Below, piece by piece: positions 28,225 through 36,899 of a DNA stretch of 64,000 nucleotides (within the stretch, counting starts at the first letter, position 1; every line of letters starts with the position of its first letter). Under the pieces are notes generated by a model. That model worked only from the letters and a program-made list of their open reading frames with translations, was not told the DNA's origin and made no database searches. The DNA lies in contig NZ_JAAMFG010000036.1 in NCBI RefSeq assembly GCF_011064545.1, positions 434,001 through 498,000 of the forward strand. The letters run 5' to 3'. The stretch comes from Wenzhouxiangella sp. XN24. GTDB taxonomy: Bacteria; Pseudomonadota; Gammaproteobacteria; Steroidobacterales; XN24. A program made the position numbers and the translations under genes.

Positions 28225-29157
28225 ATGGCCGCCGCGGAACTCGGCACGCCGCCCGCCACCTTCCAGGATCTGCTGCTCGAGCTGCAACGCTACTGGGCCG
28301 GGGCCGGCTGCGTCCTGATGCAACCCCTCGACCTCGAAGTCGGCGCCGGAACCTTCCATCCGGCGACGTTCCTGCGCGCCATCGGTCCGGAACCGTGGAG
28401 CGCCGCGTACGTGCAGCCCTGCCGCCGCCCCACCGACGGACGCTACGGCGACAACCCCTTCCGCCTGCAGCACTATTACCAGTTCCAGGTCGTCATCAAG
28501 CCCTCGCCGCTGGAAATCCAGGAGCTCTACCTCGGGTCGCTCCGCGCGCTGGGCATCGACCCGCGGCTGCACGACATCCGTTTCGTCGAGGACAACTGGG
28601 AATCGCCGACGCTCGGCGCATGGGGCCTCGGCTGGGAAGTCTGGCTCAACGGCATGGAGATCACGCAGTTCACCTATTTCCAGCAGGTCGGCGGCCTGGA
28701 CTGCCGCCCTGTGACCGGCGAGATCACCTACGGCCTCGAGCGGATCGCCATGGTGTTGCAGGGCGTGGACAGCGTATTCGATCTCTGCTGGTCCGACGGG
28801 CCGCTGGGCCGGGTGACCTATCGCGACGTCTACCACCAGAACGAGGTGGAAATGTCGCACTACAATTTCGAGCAGGCCGACGTCGCGGTGTTGTTCAGGC
28901 AGTTCGACGAACACGAAACGGCCTGTGAATCGCTGCTGGCCGACGGGCTCGCCTTGCCCGCCTACGAGCAGGTCCTGAAAGCCTCCCACGCATTCAACCT
29001 GCTCGACGCTCGCCGCGCGATCTCGGTGACGGAGCGCCAGCGTTTCATCCTCCGCGTGCGCGCCATGGCGCGCGGCGTAGCGTCGTCTTACTACGCCTCG
29101 CGCGAAGCACTCGGCTTCCCCATGGTCCAGGCCGCGACGGGAGGCACGCATGACTGA
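28225..29157 (+). CDS. glyQ: Glycine--tRNA ligase alpha subunit
   Basis: Catalytic subunit of the bacterial alpha2-beta2 glycyl-tRNA synthetase. About 310 residues; the family signature [25 protein letters not shown] (split) is followed by [35 protein letters not shown] and [14 protein letters not shown]. Two ATGs are possible: 28213 and 28225. I prefer 28225, because GGGGA lies five bases before it and the -10 box would leave almost no leader for 28213. It overlaps glyS by eight bases. Confidence 0.96.
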   Translation: MAAAELGTPPATFQDLLLELQRYWAGAGCVLMQPLDLEVGAGTFHPATFLRAIGPEPWSAAYVQPCRRPTDGRYGDNPFRLQHYYQFQVVIKPSPLEIQELYLGSLRALGIDPRLHDIRFVEDNWESPTLGAWGLGWEVWLNGMEITQFTYFQQVGGLDCRPVTGEITYGLERIAMVLQGVDSVFDLCWSDGPLGRVTYRDVYHQNEVEMSHYNFEQADVAVLFRQFDEHETACESLLADGLALPAYEQVLKASHAFNLLDARRAISVTERQRFILRVRAMARGVASSYYASREALGFPMVQAATGGTHD

Positions 29158-31234
29158 ACGCGCGGATTTCCTGGTCGAACTCGGCACCGAGGAGTTGCCG
29201 CCCAAGGCCCTGCCTGCGCTGTCGGCGGCGTTTCGCGACGGCCTCGTGGCGCGGCTCGCGGAGGCCCGTCTCGGTCACGGGGATGTCGAGGCTTTCGCCA
29301 CCCCCCGGCGGCTGGCCCTGAAAGTGCGACGCCTCGAAACGCGCCAGGCGGACCAGGCCGTTGCCTTGCGGGGACCCCCGATGCGGGTGGCGCGAGTCGA
29401 CGGCGCGTGGACGCGGGCGGCGGAGAAGTTCGCCGCCTCGGCCGGCGTAGACTGCGACGCGCTGGTGGAACAGGAAGAGGCCAAGGGAAGCTACGTCTAC
29501 GCACACAAGACGGAGACGGGCGCCGCGGCGGCGACGCTGTTGCCGGGACTGGTCGAAAGCGCGCTGGCGGCGTTGCCGGTGCCGCGCCGGATGCGCTGGG
29601 GCGCAGCCGAGGCGGAGTTCGTCCGCCCGGTGCACTGGCTGGTCATGCTCCTCGGGCCGGACGTCGTCGCCTGCTCCATGTACGGCATCGAAGCGGGGCG
29701 GCACACGCGCGGCCACCGCTTCATGGCACCGACGCCGATCGAACTCGCCGGGCCCGACGATTACCCGGGGCGGCTCGAGGACGAAGGTTACGTGGTGCCG
29801 TGTTTCGAGACCCGGAGAACGCGGATCCGCGACCAGGCCGAGACGGCCGCGGCCGAGCACGGCGAGCGTCTCGTGCTCGATCCAGCGCTGCTGGACGAAG
29901 TGACGGCGCTGGTCGAGTGGCCGGTGCCGGTGGTCGGGGCGTTCGAGGAACGCTTCCTGGCCCTGCCCGAAGAAGTGCTGATCGCCACCCTGCAGGATCA
30001 CCAGCGCTATTTTCCGCTGCGACGCGCCGATGGCCGCCTGGCGCCACGGTTCATCACCATCAGCAACCTGGAAAGCGCCTCCCCGGAAGTGATCCGGCAC
30101 GGCAACGAGCGCGTGGTCCGGCCACGACTCGCGGATGCCGCGTTTTTCTGGGCGCAGGATCGCAAGGCGCCGCTGGCCGAGCGCGAAGCGCTGCTGGACA
30201 ACGTCGTGTTCCAGGAAAAGCTGGGCAGCACCGGCGCCAGGAGCCGGCGGGTCGCCGCGCTCGCCGTGCAGATGGCCGAGCGCCTCGGCGAGGACCCCGC
30301 TGCGGTACGGCGCGCGGCACGGCTCGCCAAGTGCGACCTCGTGACGGCGATGGTGGGCGAGTTCCCGGAGTTACAGGGCACGATGGGGCGCTACTACGCG
30401 CTTGCGGACGGCGAGGACCCCGATATCGCTGCAGCGATCGAGGCGCAGTACCTGCCGCGCTTCGCCGGCGATCGGCTGCCCGCGACACGCACCGGGCAAT
30501 TGCTGGCGCTTGCCGACAAGCTCGACACGGTGGCCGGGATTTTCGCCATCGGCCAGCGGCCGACGGGGAATCGCGATCCTTTCGGGGTGCGGCGTGCCGC
30601 GCTGGGGATACTGCGGATCCTCGTCGAGTGCGAGCTCGACCTCGACATGCCTGCGCTCGTGGCCCAAGCGGCCGCGGCGCAACCGGTCCCCGGCGGCGAC
30701 GCCGGAGAGATCGTGGAGTTCCTGCTCGATCGGCTGCGCGGCTATTACGTGGACGGCGGCGCTCCGGTCATCGTCGGGCTGGACGTATTCAATGCCGTCC
30801 AGGCACGTCAGCCGGCCTCGCTGGTGGATTTCCACCAGCGACTGGTGGCCGTCCTCGAGTTCACCCGGCTCGACGCCGCGACGGCGCTGGCCGCGGCCAA
30901 CAAGCGTATCGCGAACATCCTGCGCCAGGCCGAGGGCGGTGTATCGGGAGCGGTCGATCGGGGCTTGCTGCGCGAGCCGGCGGAGCAGGCGCTCGACAGC
31001 CAGGTGCGCGAACTGGCTGCGGAAGTGACGCCGCTCGTCACGGCCCGTCGTTATCGGGAAGCGCTGGAAAGGCTGGCTACGCTGCGGCCTGCGGTGGACC
31101 GCTTTTTCGATGACGTGCTGGTGATGGACCCGGACCCGGACTTGCGGGCCAACCGGCTCGCGCTGCTGGCCAGTTTGCAGGGCCTGTTCATGGGCATCGC
31201 GGATGTGTCGAGAATCGGCTCGACCGGCGGCTGA
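29150..31234 (+). CDS. glyS: Glycine--tRNA ligase beta subunit
   Basis: The 694-residue partner of GlyQ, carrying the tRNA-binding parts. The N-terminus [17 protein letters not shown] is diagnostic; HDIG-like and B3/4-like central regions follow ([26 protein letters not shown]), then the catalytic helper [21 protein letters not shown] and a C-terminal anticodon-binding domain. Start ATG at 29150 lies inside glyQ, so the subunits are translated together. plsC follows after 15 bases. Confidence 0.97.
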   Translation: MTERADFLVELGTEELPPKALPALSAAFRDGLVARLAEARLGHGDVEAFATPRRLALKVRRLETRQADQAVALRGPPMRVARVDGAWTRAAEKFAASAGVDCDALVEQEEAKGSYVYAHKTETGAAAATLLPGLVESALAALPVPRRMRWGAAEAEFVRPVHWLVMLLGPDVVACSMYGIEAGRHTRGHRFMAPTPIELAGPDDYPGRLEDEGYVVPCFETRRTRIRDQAETAAAEHGERLVLDPALLDEVTALVEWPVPVVGAFEERFLALPEEVLIATLQDHQRYFPLRRADGRLAPRFITISNLESASPEVIRHGNERVVRPRLADAAFFWAQDRKAPLAEREALLDNVVFQEKLGSTGARSRRVAALAVQMAERLGEDPAAVRRAARLAKCDLVTAMVGEFPELQGTMGRYYALADGEDPDIAAAIEAQYLPRFAGDRLPATRTGQLLALADKLDTVAGIFAIGQRPTGNRDPFGVRRAALGILRILVECELDLDMPALVAQAAAAQPVPGGDAGEIVEFLLDRLRGYYVDGGAPVIVGLDVFNAVQARQPASLVDFHQRLVAVLEFTRLDAATALAAANKRIANILRQAEGGVSGAVDRGLLREPAEQALDSQVRELAAEVTPLVTARRYREALERLATLRPAVDRFFDDVLVMDPDPDLRANRLALLASLQGLFMGIADVSRIGSTGG

Positions 31235-31249
31235 CTGCGGGGTGGGCCG

Positions 31250-31999
31250 GTGACCTGGTTGCGGTCACTGTTGTACACGACCGTGCTGTTCCTGTCGGTG
31301 CCGGTGCACGCGACCGCAGTGCTGCTGGTGGCACCGTTCGGCCACCGCGCCTCGTATCGCGTCGCGGTAAACTGGGCCGAGGTGAACCTGTGGCTGCTGG
31401 ACAAGTTGTGCGGGCTGCGATTCGAGGTCGAAGGTCGCGAGCACATTCCTGCTGCCCCGTGCATCCTGTACTGGAAGCACGAATCGGTCTTCGAGACGAT
31501 GGCCGGAGCGCTGCTGTTTCCGCCGCAGACCTGGGTGGTCAAGCGCGAACTCATGTGGGTGCCGTTCTTCGGCTGGGGGCTGGCGGCCCTGCGCCCGATC
31601 GCCATCAACCGACAAGCCCGGCGCAGGGCAGTCCGGCAGGTCATCGAACAGGGGCGGCAGCGGCTCGCAGACGGCCTGTTCGTGGTCATCTACCCGGAAG
31701 GCACGCGGGTCCGGCCGGGCCATGAACGCCGCTTCGGCATCAGCGGCGCCGCGCTGGCCAAGTCCGCCGGCGTACCGATCGTCCCTGTGGCCCATAACGC
31801 CGGCGACTTCTGGCCGCGGCGCAGTTTCCTCAAGGCCCCGGGAGTCATCAAGGTCGTGATCGGCCCACCGATCGACACGGCCGAGCGCTCGCACGAGGAG
31901 ATCACGCGCCTGGGGCGGGAGTGGATCGAGACGACCATGGATCGCATCAGTCCGGCGCGCCAGGCGCGAGGAACGGCGGCCCGGGCGCTGGCGGAATGA
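31250..31999 (+). CDS. plsC: 1-acyl-sn-glycerol-3-phosphate acyltransferase (PlsC family)
   Basis: A 249-residue membrane-bound acyltransferase making phosphatidic acid. One N-terminal helix (about 4-30) precedes the catalytic motif H77-ESVF-E82, the HX4E variant of HX4D common in this branch, and the substrate motif PEGTR (149-153). Start GTG at 31250. It follows glyS closely and so may be transcribed with it. Its own substrate preference cannot be read from sequence. Confidence 0.9.
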   Translation: MTWLRSLLYTTVLFLSVPVHATAVLLVAPFGHRASYRVAVNWAEVNLWLLDKLCGLRFEVEGREHIPAAPCILYWKHESVFETMAGALLFPPQTWVVKRELMWVPFFGWGLAALRPIAINRQARRRAVRQVIEQGRQRLADGLFVVIYPEGTRVRPGHERRFGISGAALAKSAGVPIVPVAHNAGDFWPRRSFLKAPGVIKVVIGPPIDTAERSHEEITRLGREWIETTMDRISPARQARGTAARALAE

Positions 32000-32211
32000 T
32001 TGTATACAGTATGCGGGGGCGCTAACGTCCGTAAACGTGCGGCGTATTCAGGGGATCATGGGGATAAAAATCGAATATCCGGACGATTCTCCGCGGGGCA
32101 GGAAAGCGTTGGTGCGCCCCGAGGCCGTAAGCGAACCATAATCCGGCGCGAAGAATGAGACGATCGACCGGGCCAGTCTCAAGGGACATGCCGGCGGTGA
32201 GGCCGGTGCAA

Positions 32212-32217
32212 TATAAT
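32212..32217 (+). promoter_or_regulatory. Candidate -10 box of the 2OG oxygenase gene
   Basis: A perfect TATAAT lies 39 bases before the ATG at 32256. The hexamer at the -35 distance is poor. The rest of the 256-base gap after plsC shows no gene I can support. Confidence 0.45.
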
Positions 32218-32255
32218 CGTTGCCGACCCGGGCACCCATTTGAACGGCGGTCAGG

Positions 32256-32945
32256 ATGATCAATAACGCGTTGGATTTCGAACCCTGGCGGCGGAAGCTG
32301 CGGGAGACCGGCCGGATCCAGATTCCCGGTTTCCTCCAGCCCGAAGTCGCCGAATGGCTGTGGCGGTGCCTGGCCAATGACGTGCCTTGGGCGACAGCGG
32401 TGCGCGGCGAAGCGGAGCGTCCTGCGCAACCCGGTAGTGATGAAGACCAGGCGATCATCAACGCCGCCGGGCAGACCGCCCGCGAGGGATTTCACTTTGT
32501 TTACGACCGCTACCAGGTGGTCAAGGCACTCAAGGCGGGCGGCGATCCCGAGTTTCCCACCCACCAGGTGCTGGGATTTTTCAACGCCCCGCAGTTCCTG
32601 GAATTCATCAGGTCATTCACCGGCAATTCGCACCTCAAGCTCGTCGGGGCACAAGCGACCCGCTACCGGCCGGGACATTTCCTGCGGCAACACGACGACA
32701 GCCAGGACGAGGAAGGTCGCCGCTATGCCTACGTCCTCAACCTGTCCAAAGACTGGCAGCCGGACTGGGGCGGGCTGCTGCAGTTTCCCGGGGCGGACGG
32801 GCAGGTGGCGGAGACCTTTGTGCCGCGCTGGAACTCCCTCAGCCTGTTCAAGGTGCCAACGCCTCATTTCGTTACCCAGGTCATGCCCTGGGCGAAGGGC
32901 TTCCGCTATGGCATCACCGGCTGGTGGTACGGGAGTCAGGCGTAA
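32256..32945 (+). CDS. 2-oxoglutarate/Fe(II)-dependent oxygenase (prolyl hydroxylase-like)
   Basis: A 229-residue double-stranded beta-helix dioxygenase. The iron ligands are H146 and D148 (RQHDDSQD) and H204 (TPHFVTQV); R217 in KGFRYGITGWW fits the 2OG-binding Arg. The motif YRPGHFLRQHDD with the downstream WGGLLQFP is typical of the prolyl 4-hydroxylase/Ofd1-like branch, whose members hydroxylate proteins such as ribosomal subunits or EF-Tu. The substrate is unknown here. It stands alone, with its own candidate promoter. Confidence 0.85.
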   Translation: MINNALDFEPWRRKLRETGRIQIPGFLQPEVAEWLWRCLANDVPWATAVRGEAERPAQPGSDEDQAIINAAGQTAREGFHFVYDRYQVVKALKAGGDPEFPTHQVLGFFNAPQFLEFIRSFTGNSHLKLVGAQATRYRPGHFLRQHDDSQDEEGRRYAYVLNLSKDWQPDWGGLLQFPGADGQVAETFVPRWNSLSLFKVPTPHFVTQVMPWAKGFRYGITGWWYGSQA

Positions 32946-33060
32946 CGGTCGCCTGGCCGCGGCGAAGCCTGCTTGCGCCACTAGTTTTGCGCCTTTGTCA
33001 AGCATGTGCTAGTAATGTCTCCCTGCGCTGTTGCGTTTGCTCGTAGCGGAGGGCTGAGCG

Positions 33061-33531
33061 ATGGACATCCGGGTCAAGATTATCGCTGCTTTACTGGCGA
33101 CGCTCGCTTCGTCACAGGTCCTGGCCTGTGGGGACAGCCTGTACAGGGTCGGGCAAGGTGTCTCCTACCGGGTCTACACAGCGCCTCTGCCGGGCAACGT
33201 CCTGGTGTATGGCCACTCCGAAGGCGCCCAGGAACTCGCGGAAGCGCTCGCCATGGCCGGCCACGGGGTCAGGCTGGTGGACAATCAGCTCGAGCTCAGC
33301 GCCGTGCTTGCCGGGGGCGGCTACGATGTCGTGATCGCGCCCTACCGAGACCACGAGGCGGTGGAAGTCAGCAAGGCATCGTCCAAGGTGGACTTCCTGC
33401 CCGTGGCCGTCAACGCGAGCGAGCGTGAGATTGCCAGCCAAAGTTACGCCAAGGTCATGGTCGCCGACCGGGACGAGATCAAGCACTACCTCAGGGCGAT
33501 CCACGAGTCGCTGCGGCGCTCGGAAATCTAG
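33061..33531 (+). CDS. Exported protein of unknown function
   Basis: A 156-residue protein with an N-terminal signal sequence ending in SSQVLAC, a possible lipobox (Cys23), or a normal signal peptide cut just before it. The mature part alternates short beta strands and helices (VLVYGHSEG, GVRLVDNQLELSAVL, YDVVIAPYRDH, VDFLPVAVNASE), like a small alpha/beta receiver-type or binding fold, but no catalytic motif is visible. I do not recognise the family. It is 32 bases upstream of an outer-membrane barrel gene, so the two are probably an operon. Start ATG at 33061. Confidence 0.7.
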   Translation: MDIRVKIIAALLATLASSQVLACGDSLYRVGQGVSYRVYTAPLPGNVLVYGHSEGAQELAEALAMAGHGVRLVDNQLELSAVLAGGGYDVVIAPYRDHEAVEVSKASSKVDFLPVAVNASEREIASQSYAKVMVADRDEIKHYLRAIHESLRRSEI

Positions 33532-33563
33532 ACCCGGATCGCTTTCGGGGAGCGCCACAAGCG

Positions 33564-34535
33564 ATGCCTTCCGTGTTCTCCGATTGCCAACAGCCTTTCC
33601 GCCTGGCCGCGCTCGGCGCGGCCGGGCTGCTCTTCGCGGCGGCCCCGGCATCCGCGGGCCAGTCGAAGGGTGATGCGAGCCTGCGGATCGAGTACCAGTA
33701 CATACGGACCGGCGATTTCTACGACGACTCCGCCCTCTTTCAGTCGGGCGGCGACGTCGGCACCACCGACTCCCATGTCCTGCTGCTTTCCGGGGACTAC
33801 GCACTCGGGCCGCGGTGGAACGTTTTCGCCAGCCTGCCCTACATCCAGAAACAGCACCAGGGCACGGGGCCGCATGACTTCAGCGAGTTCGTGAATTTCG
33901 ACCCGCCGGACCGCACGCTCGTGGATGACGGCGACTATCACGGGGGGTTCCAGGACCTGACGGTCGGCGTGCGCTACCTGGCCCTGGAAGGGCCGCTGAG
34001 CGTGTCACCCTTTATCTCGTACGGTGTCCCCACGACCGATTATCCTTTCTACGGCAAGGCGATCATCGGTCCGAATCTCTGGCGGATTCCTGTCGGCGTC
34101 GACATCGGCTTCCAGCCTTATTTCTCCGACTGGTATTTCAGCGGGAGCGTCGCCTACGTGATCAGCGAGAAATCGCTCGGGGTGGACGTCAACCACTGGC
34201 TGCTGTTCGGCTCGGCCGGTTATTACTTCACGCCGAGATTTTTTGCCAGCGTGTTCGTCTCCTACAAGAACACGCCCAACGGGCTGCGGATGCCGCAGGA
34301 CATCACGGACGACCCGCTCTACCAGGACCCGGCGGACTTCGATACGGCGATCTGGTGGCAACACGACCGGTTGCTCGCGCACCGCTACACGAATGTCGGC
34401 CTCGGCGCCGATTACGTCCTCAGCCGAAAGCACGTTGTTTCGTTCCATTACTACACGTCGGTGTACGCGGACCAGTCGAACGAGATCGACAATGCGGTGA
34501 CCCTCGGTATCACCCGCTTCTTCGGCCGCGACTGA
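33564..34535 (+). CDS. Outer-membrane beta-barrel protein
   Basis: A 323-residue protein with a signal peptide (cut near ASA-G at about residue 32) and a body made of alternating aromatic strands (LRIEYQYIRTGDFYDD, NVFASLPYIQKQH, VGVDIGFQPYFSDWYFSGSVAYV, FASVFVSYKN, HVVSFHYYTSVYADQ). It ends in ...LGITRFFGRD, with an aromatic pair close to but not at the C-terminus. The style resembles transporter-like barrels of the PF13557 kind. It follows the exported unknown protein. Its TGA abuts the stop of the convergent TPR gene with no bases between. Confidence 0.75.
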   Translation: MPSVFSDCQQPFRLAALGAAGLLFAAAPASAGQSKGDASLRIEYQYIRTGDFYDDSALFQSGGDVGTTDSHVLLLSGDYALGPRWNVFASLPYIQKQHQGTGPHDFSEFVNFDPPDRTLVDDGDYHGGFQDLTVGVRYLALEGPLSVSPFISYGVPTTDYPFYGKAIIGPNLWRIPVGVDIGFQPYFSDWYFSGSVAYVISEKSLGVDVNHWLLFGSAGYYFTPRFFASVFVSYKNTPNGLRMPQDITDDPLYQDPADFDTAIWWQHDRLLAHRYTNVGLGADYVLSRKHVVSFHYYTSVYADQSNEIDNAVTLGITRFFGRD

Positions 34536-36617
34536 TCAGGGTGCCTCTGCAAAAGCCGCCAGGGTGGCGGGCAGTCGCTCGCGGAGCCCGCGCCGGCGCG
34601 CCTCCGTATGGCGCAGCACGTCCTGGTAGGCGGGCTCGTCGGCAAGCTGCTGGACGCAGTGTGAATCGCGCAGCAGGGACTCCCACGGCAACTCCGGGCT
34701 GTTCTTGATCAGTGCGAGTCGGTCGAGGCTTGCTTCGGTCCGGCCGTGGAGCGCCTCTATGCAGCCGATGTGGAAGTGGTACCACCAACTGGTGTTGTGT
34801 CCCACGTGGAACCTGTCTACCGCGAGCGCCAGCCGGCGTGCGGTTTCCTCCTCTCCTGCCGCGGCCAGCGCATCGATCAGGATAAAAAAGCCCAAGTGGT
34901 CGCCGACGGTCCGGCTCGTATTGTCGAGTACGATGTCGGGCTGGCCGGTCGTGCTCAGGATACGGATGGCCCCCGCGTGATTGCCGGTTGCATGATAGGC
35001 AAAAGCGAGCAGGTATCGCGCCGAGATGTCGTCAGGATGCTCGATCATCTGCAGTTCTGCCAGGTCGATCAGCGCCTCGTAACGCCGCATCAGGAATAGC
35101 AGGCCGAGGCTGGGCTCGGGCTCGAGCGCCAGCGTGGCCTCGAAGTCGCCGAGAACGCCGTACAGCTCGGCCAGCCGGCCGCGGTGGTCCGGGTTGTCGG
35201 GTTCGGCGTCCCTGGCGCGCAGGGTCCAGGCGATCGCCTGGTCGACGTTGCCCATGAGTTCCTGCAACCGGCCGACCAGGCGATAGGCTTCCACCCCGTC
35301 GAACAGCTCGATCACGCGGCGCATGATGAGCTGCACCTGCTCCACCTGGCCCTCTTTCCCGTAGTACTCGCCAAGCGCCGCGTGGCGCGACAAGGACAGC
35401 GGGTCGAGCGCCACCGCCCGCTCGAGCAGTTCCGGCAAGCCGCCCCGGTCGTACTGGAGCCAGTGCCATTCGGCGTAGTTGTGCAGCGCGTCCACGTTGT
35501 TGCTGTTGAGTTCCACGGCCCGTTCGAAAGCGGGGCCGGCTTCCGGGAGTCCCCGCGCCCAGTAGTAGAGACCCACCGTGTTCTGCACTTCCGACAAACC
35601 GGGGTCGAGCGCAAGCGCCCTGAAGATCGGCGCCTCGGCGCCGTCGAGGTCGCCCAGGTACAGGAGAGCGGCTCCCAACCGGGCGTGCGCCAGTGCCGAC
35701 TCCGGATCGGCCTCGCTGGCCTGGCGGTACAGCTCGACGGCCTGCACCAGCAGGCCCTCATCCACCGTCTCGCGATTCCGGACCTGCTGCTCGTAATGCC
35801 GCGCGAGCAGCATCATTTCGTGGGCGGAAGCATCCCGGGTCGCCGGGCGGGCCAGCTCGTAGCTGCCGTCCGGCAGCACCAGCCCCGCCACGGCACGCAC
35901 GATCTCCTGCTGGATGTTCACCAGTTCGGCCGGACTCCGCTCGTAGGTCTGCGACCAGAGCGCCAGGCCGGTGCGACCCTCGATCAGCTGCACGGAGATC
36001 CTCAATCGGCTTCCCTGGCGGCGCATGCTGCCCTCCACCAGGCTGGCCACACCCAGCTTCTCCGACGCGGCCTGGGCCCCGAGGCCCTGCTGGCGCGCAA
36101 CGACGGAGGAGGAGCGGGCCGCCACCCGGATCCCCGGCACCTGTCCGAGCTGGTCGCGCAACTCGTCACTGAGGCCGTCGCCCAGGTACGCGTCACCCGG
36201 GTCCGGTCCCGTGTTCTCGAAAGGCAGCACGGCGATGCTGTTCGGCGCGACGGAAACCGGAGCCGTCCGGTCGACACGCGACTCGAGTCCCGGCGTGATG
36301 AGGAAGAACAAACCCGCGGTTCCGGCGAGCAAGAGGACCAAAGCGCCGATGATCGTGGCCTTGCCCCGCCGGCTGGATACGACCGTGCGCTCCAGGCCCT
36401 CGGACGTGAGATCGAAGGTCCAGGCGAGGAACATCGCCACCGGGAACCCCATGACGAAGGCAATGACAGCGACCGTCGCCACCCACTGAGGCAGGAACAA
36501 CTGCTCGACGACAGTGACCGTGACCTCCACGACGCCCCAGGCGACGGCGAAATAGATCGCCGCGGACTGGATGACCTTCCGCTTGCGGAGTTCAGCGAAA
36601 AACGAGCTCCCCGGCAT
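34536..36617 (-). CDS. TolB-like/TPR membrane protein
   Basis: A 693-residue protein: a short cytoplasmic start (FFAELRKRKVIQSAAIYFAVAWGVVEV) leading into two membrane helices (about 17-60), a third helix near 87-107, then a TolB-like/FlgO-type N-domain (SIAVLPFENTGPDPGDAYLGDGLSDELRDQLG) and many TPR repeats from about residue 235. Such proteins often accompany adenylate cyclase or CadC-like regulators; no cyclase or DNA-binding domain is present. Outer-face scaffolding or signal assembly is a guess. A 7-bp inverted repeat (36620-36626 with 36645-36651) lies over its start region. Divergent from the related gene at 36900. Confidence 0.8.
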   Translation of the reverse strand: MPGSSFFAELRKRKVIQSAAIYFAVAWGVVEVTVTVVEQLFLPQWVATVAVIAFVMGFPVAMFLAWTFDLTSEGLERTVVSSRRGKATIIGALVLLLAGTAGLFFLITPGLESRVDRTAPVSVAPNSIAVLPFENTGPDPGDAYLGDGLSDELRDQLGQVPGIRVAARSSSVVARQQGLGAQAASEKLGVASLVEGSMRRQGSRLRISVQLIEGRTGLALWSQTYERSPAELVNIQQEIVRAVAGLVLPDGSYELARPATRDASAHEMMLLARHYEQQVRNRETVDEGLLVQAVELYRQASEADPESALAHARLGAALLYLGDLDGAEAPIFRALALDPGLSEVQNTVGLYYWARGLPEAGPAFERAVELNSNNVDALHNYAEWHWLQYDRGGLPELLERAVALDPLSLSRHAALGEYYGKEGQVEQVQLIMRRVIELFDGVEAYRLVGRLQELMGNVDQAIAWTLRARDAEPDNPDHRGRLAELYGVLGDFEATLALEPEPSLGLLFLMRRYEALIDLAELQMIEHPDDISARYLLAFAYHATGNHAGAIRILSTTGQPDIVLDNTSRTVGDHLGFFILIDALAAAGEEETARRLALAVDRFHVGHNTSWWYHFHIGCIEALHGRTEASLDRLALIKNSPELPWESLLRDSHCVQQLADEPAYQDVLRHTEARRRGLRERLPATLAAFAEAP

Positions 36618-36784
36618 GGCCTCTCGCGCCTGTCGTGCTGCTGTCGAGAGGCGAAGGATAAACGCGATTCGGCTAATTGTGGACTTGGGTGTTCCAACGG
36701 CCTGATTCCGTCGGGACCTGTCGAAGGTGCCCGCGTCGGCGAGGGGCGGGCAGCTGCGAACAGGTGCTTTGTATTTCTTCTACT

Positions 36785-36816
36785 CGGATGAGCGTCTCGA
36801 GGCCCGGGCGTTGCAA
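36785..36816. repeat. 32-base near-copy of an internal gyrB segment
   Basis: This stretch matches gyrB bases 39839-39870 at 30 of 32 positions in the same orientation, including 16 identical bases in a row. Read on the minus strand both encode PLQ(R/G)PGLETLIR. The flanks do not align, and the stretch lies in the 282-base gap between the two divergent TPR genes, which otherwise shows no gene I can support. Confidence 0.5.
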
Positions 36817-36899
36817 GGGATGCACTCCTATGGCCCGGATGCTTGCGAAGTGTTGCGGAAGCAGGGAGACTCAGCCGGCTGCAGGAGCGGGACCAGCCT

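Noticed and set aside
32003-32016. GTATAC-containing motif, also seen near 18205, as a shared operator
   Set aside because: Only six to eight bases match and the flanks differ.
36620-36651. Inverted repeat over the start of the TPR gene as a riboregulator
   Set aside because: Seven pairs with an 18-base loop is weak and no partner structure is visible.
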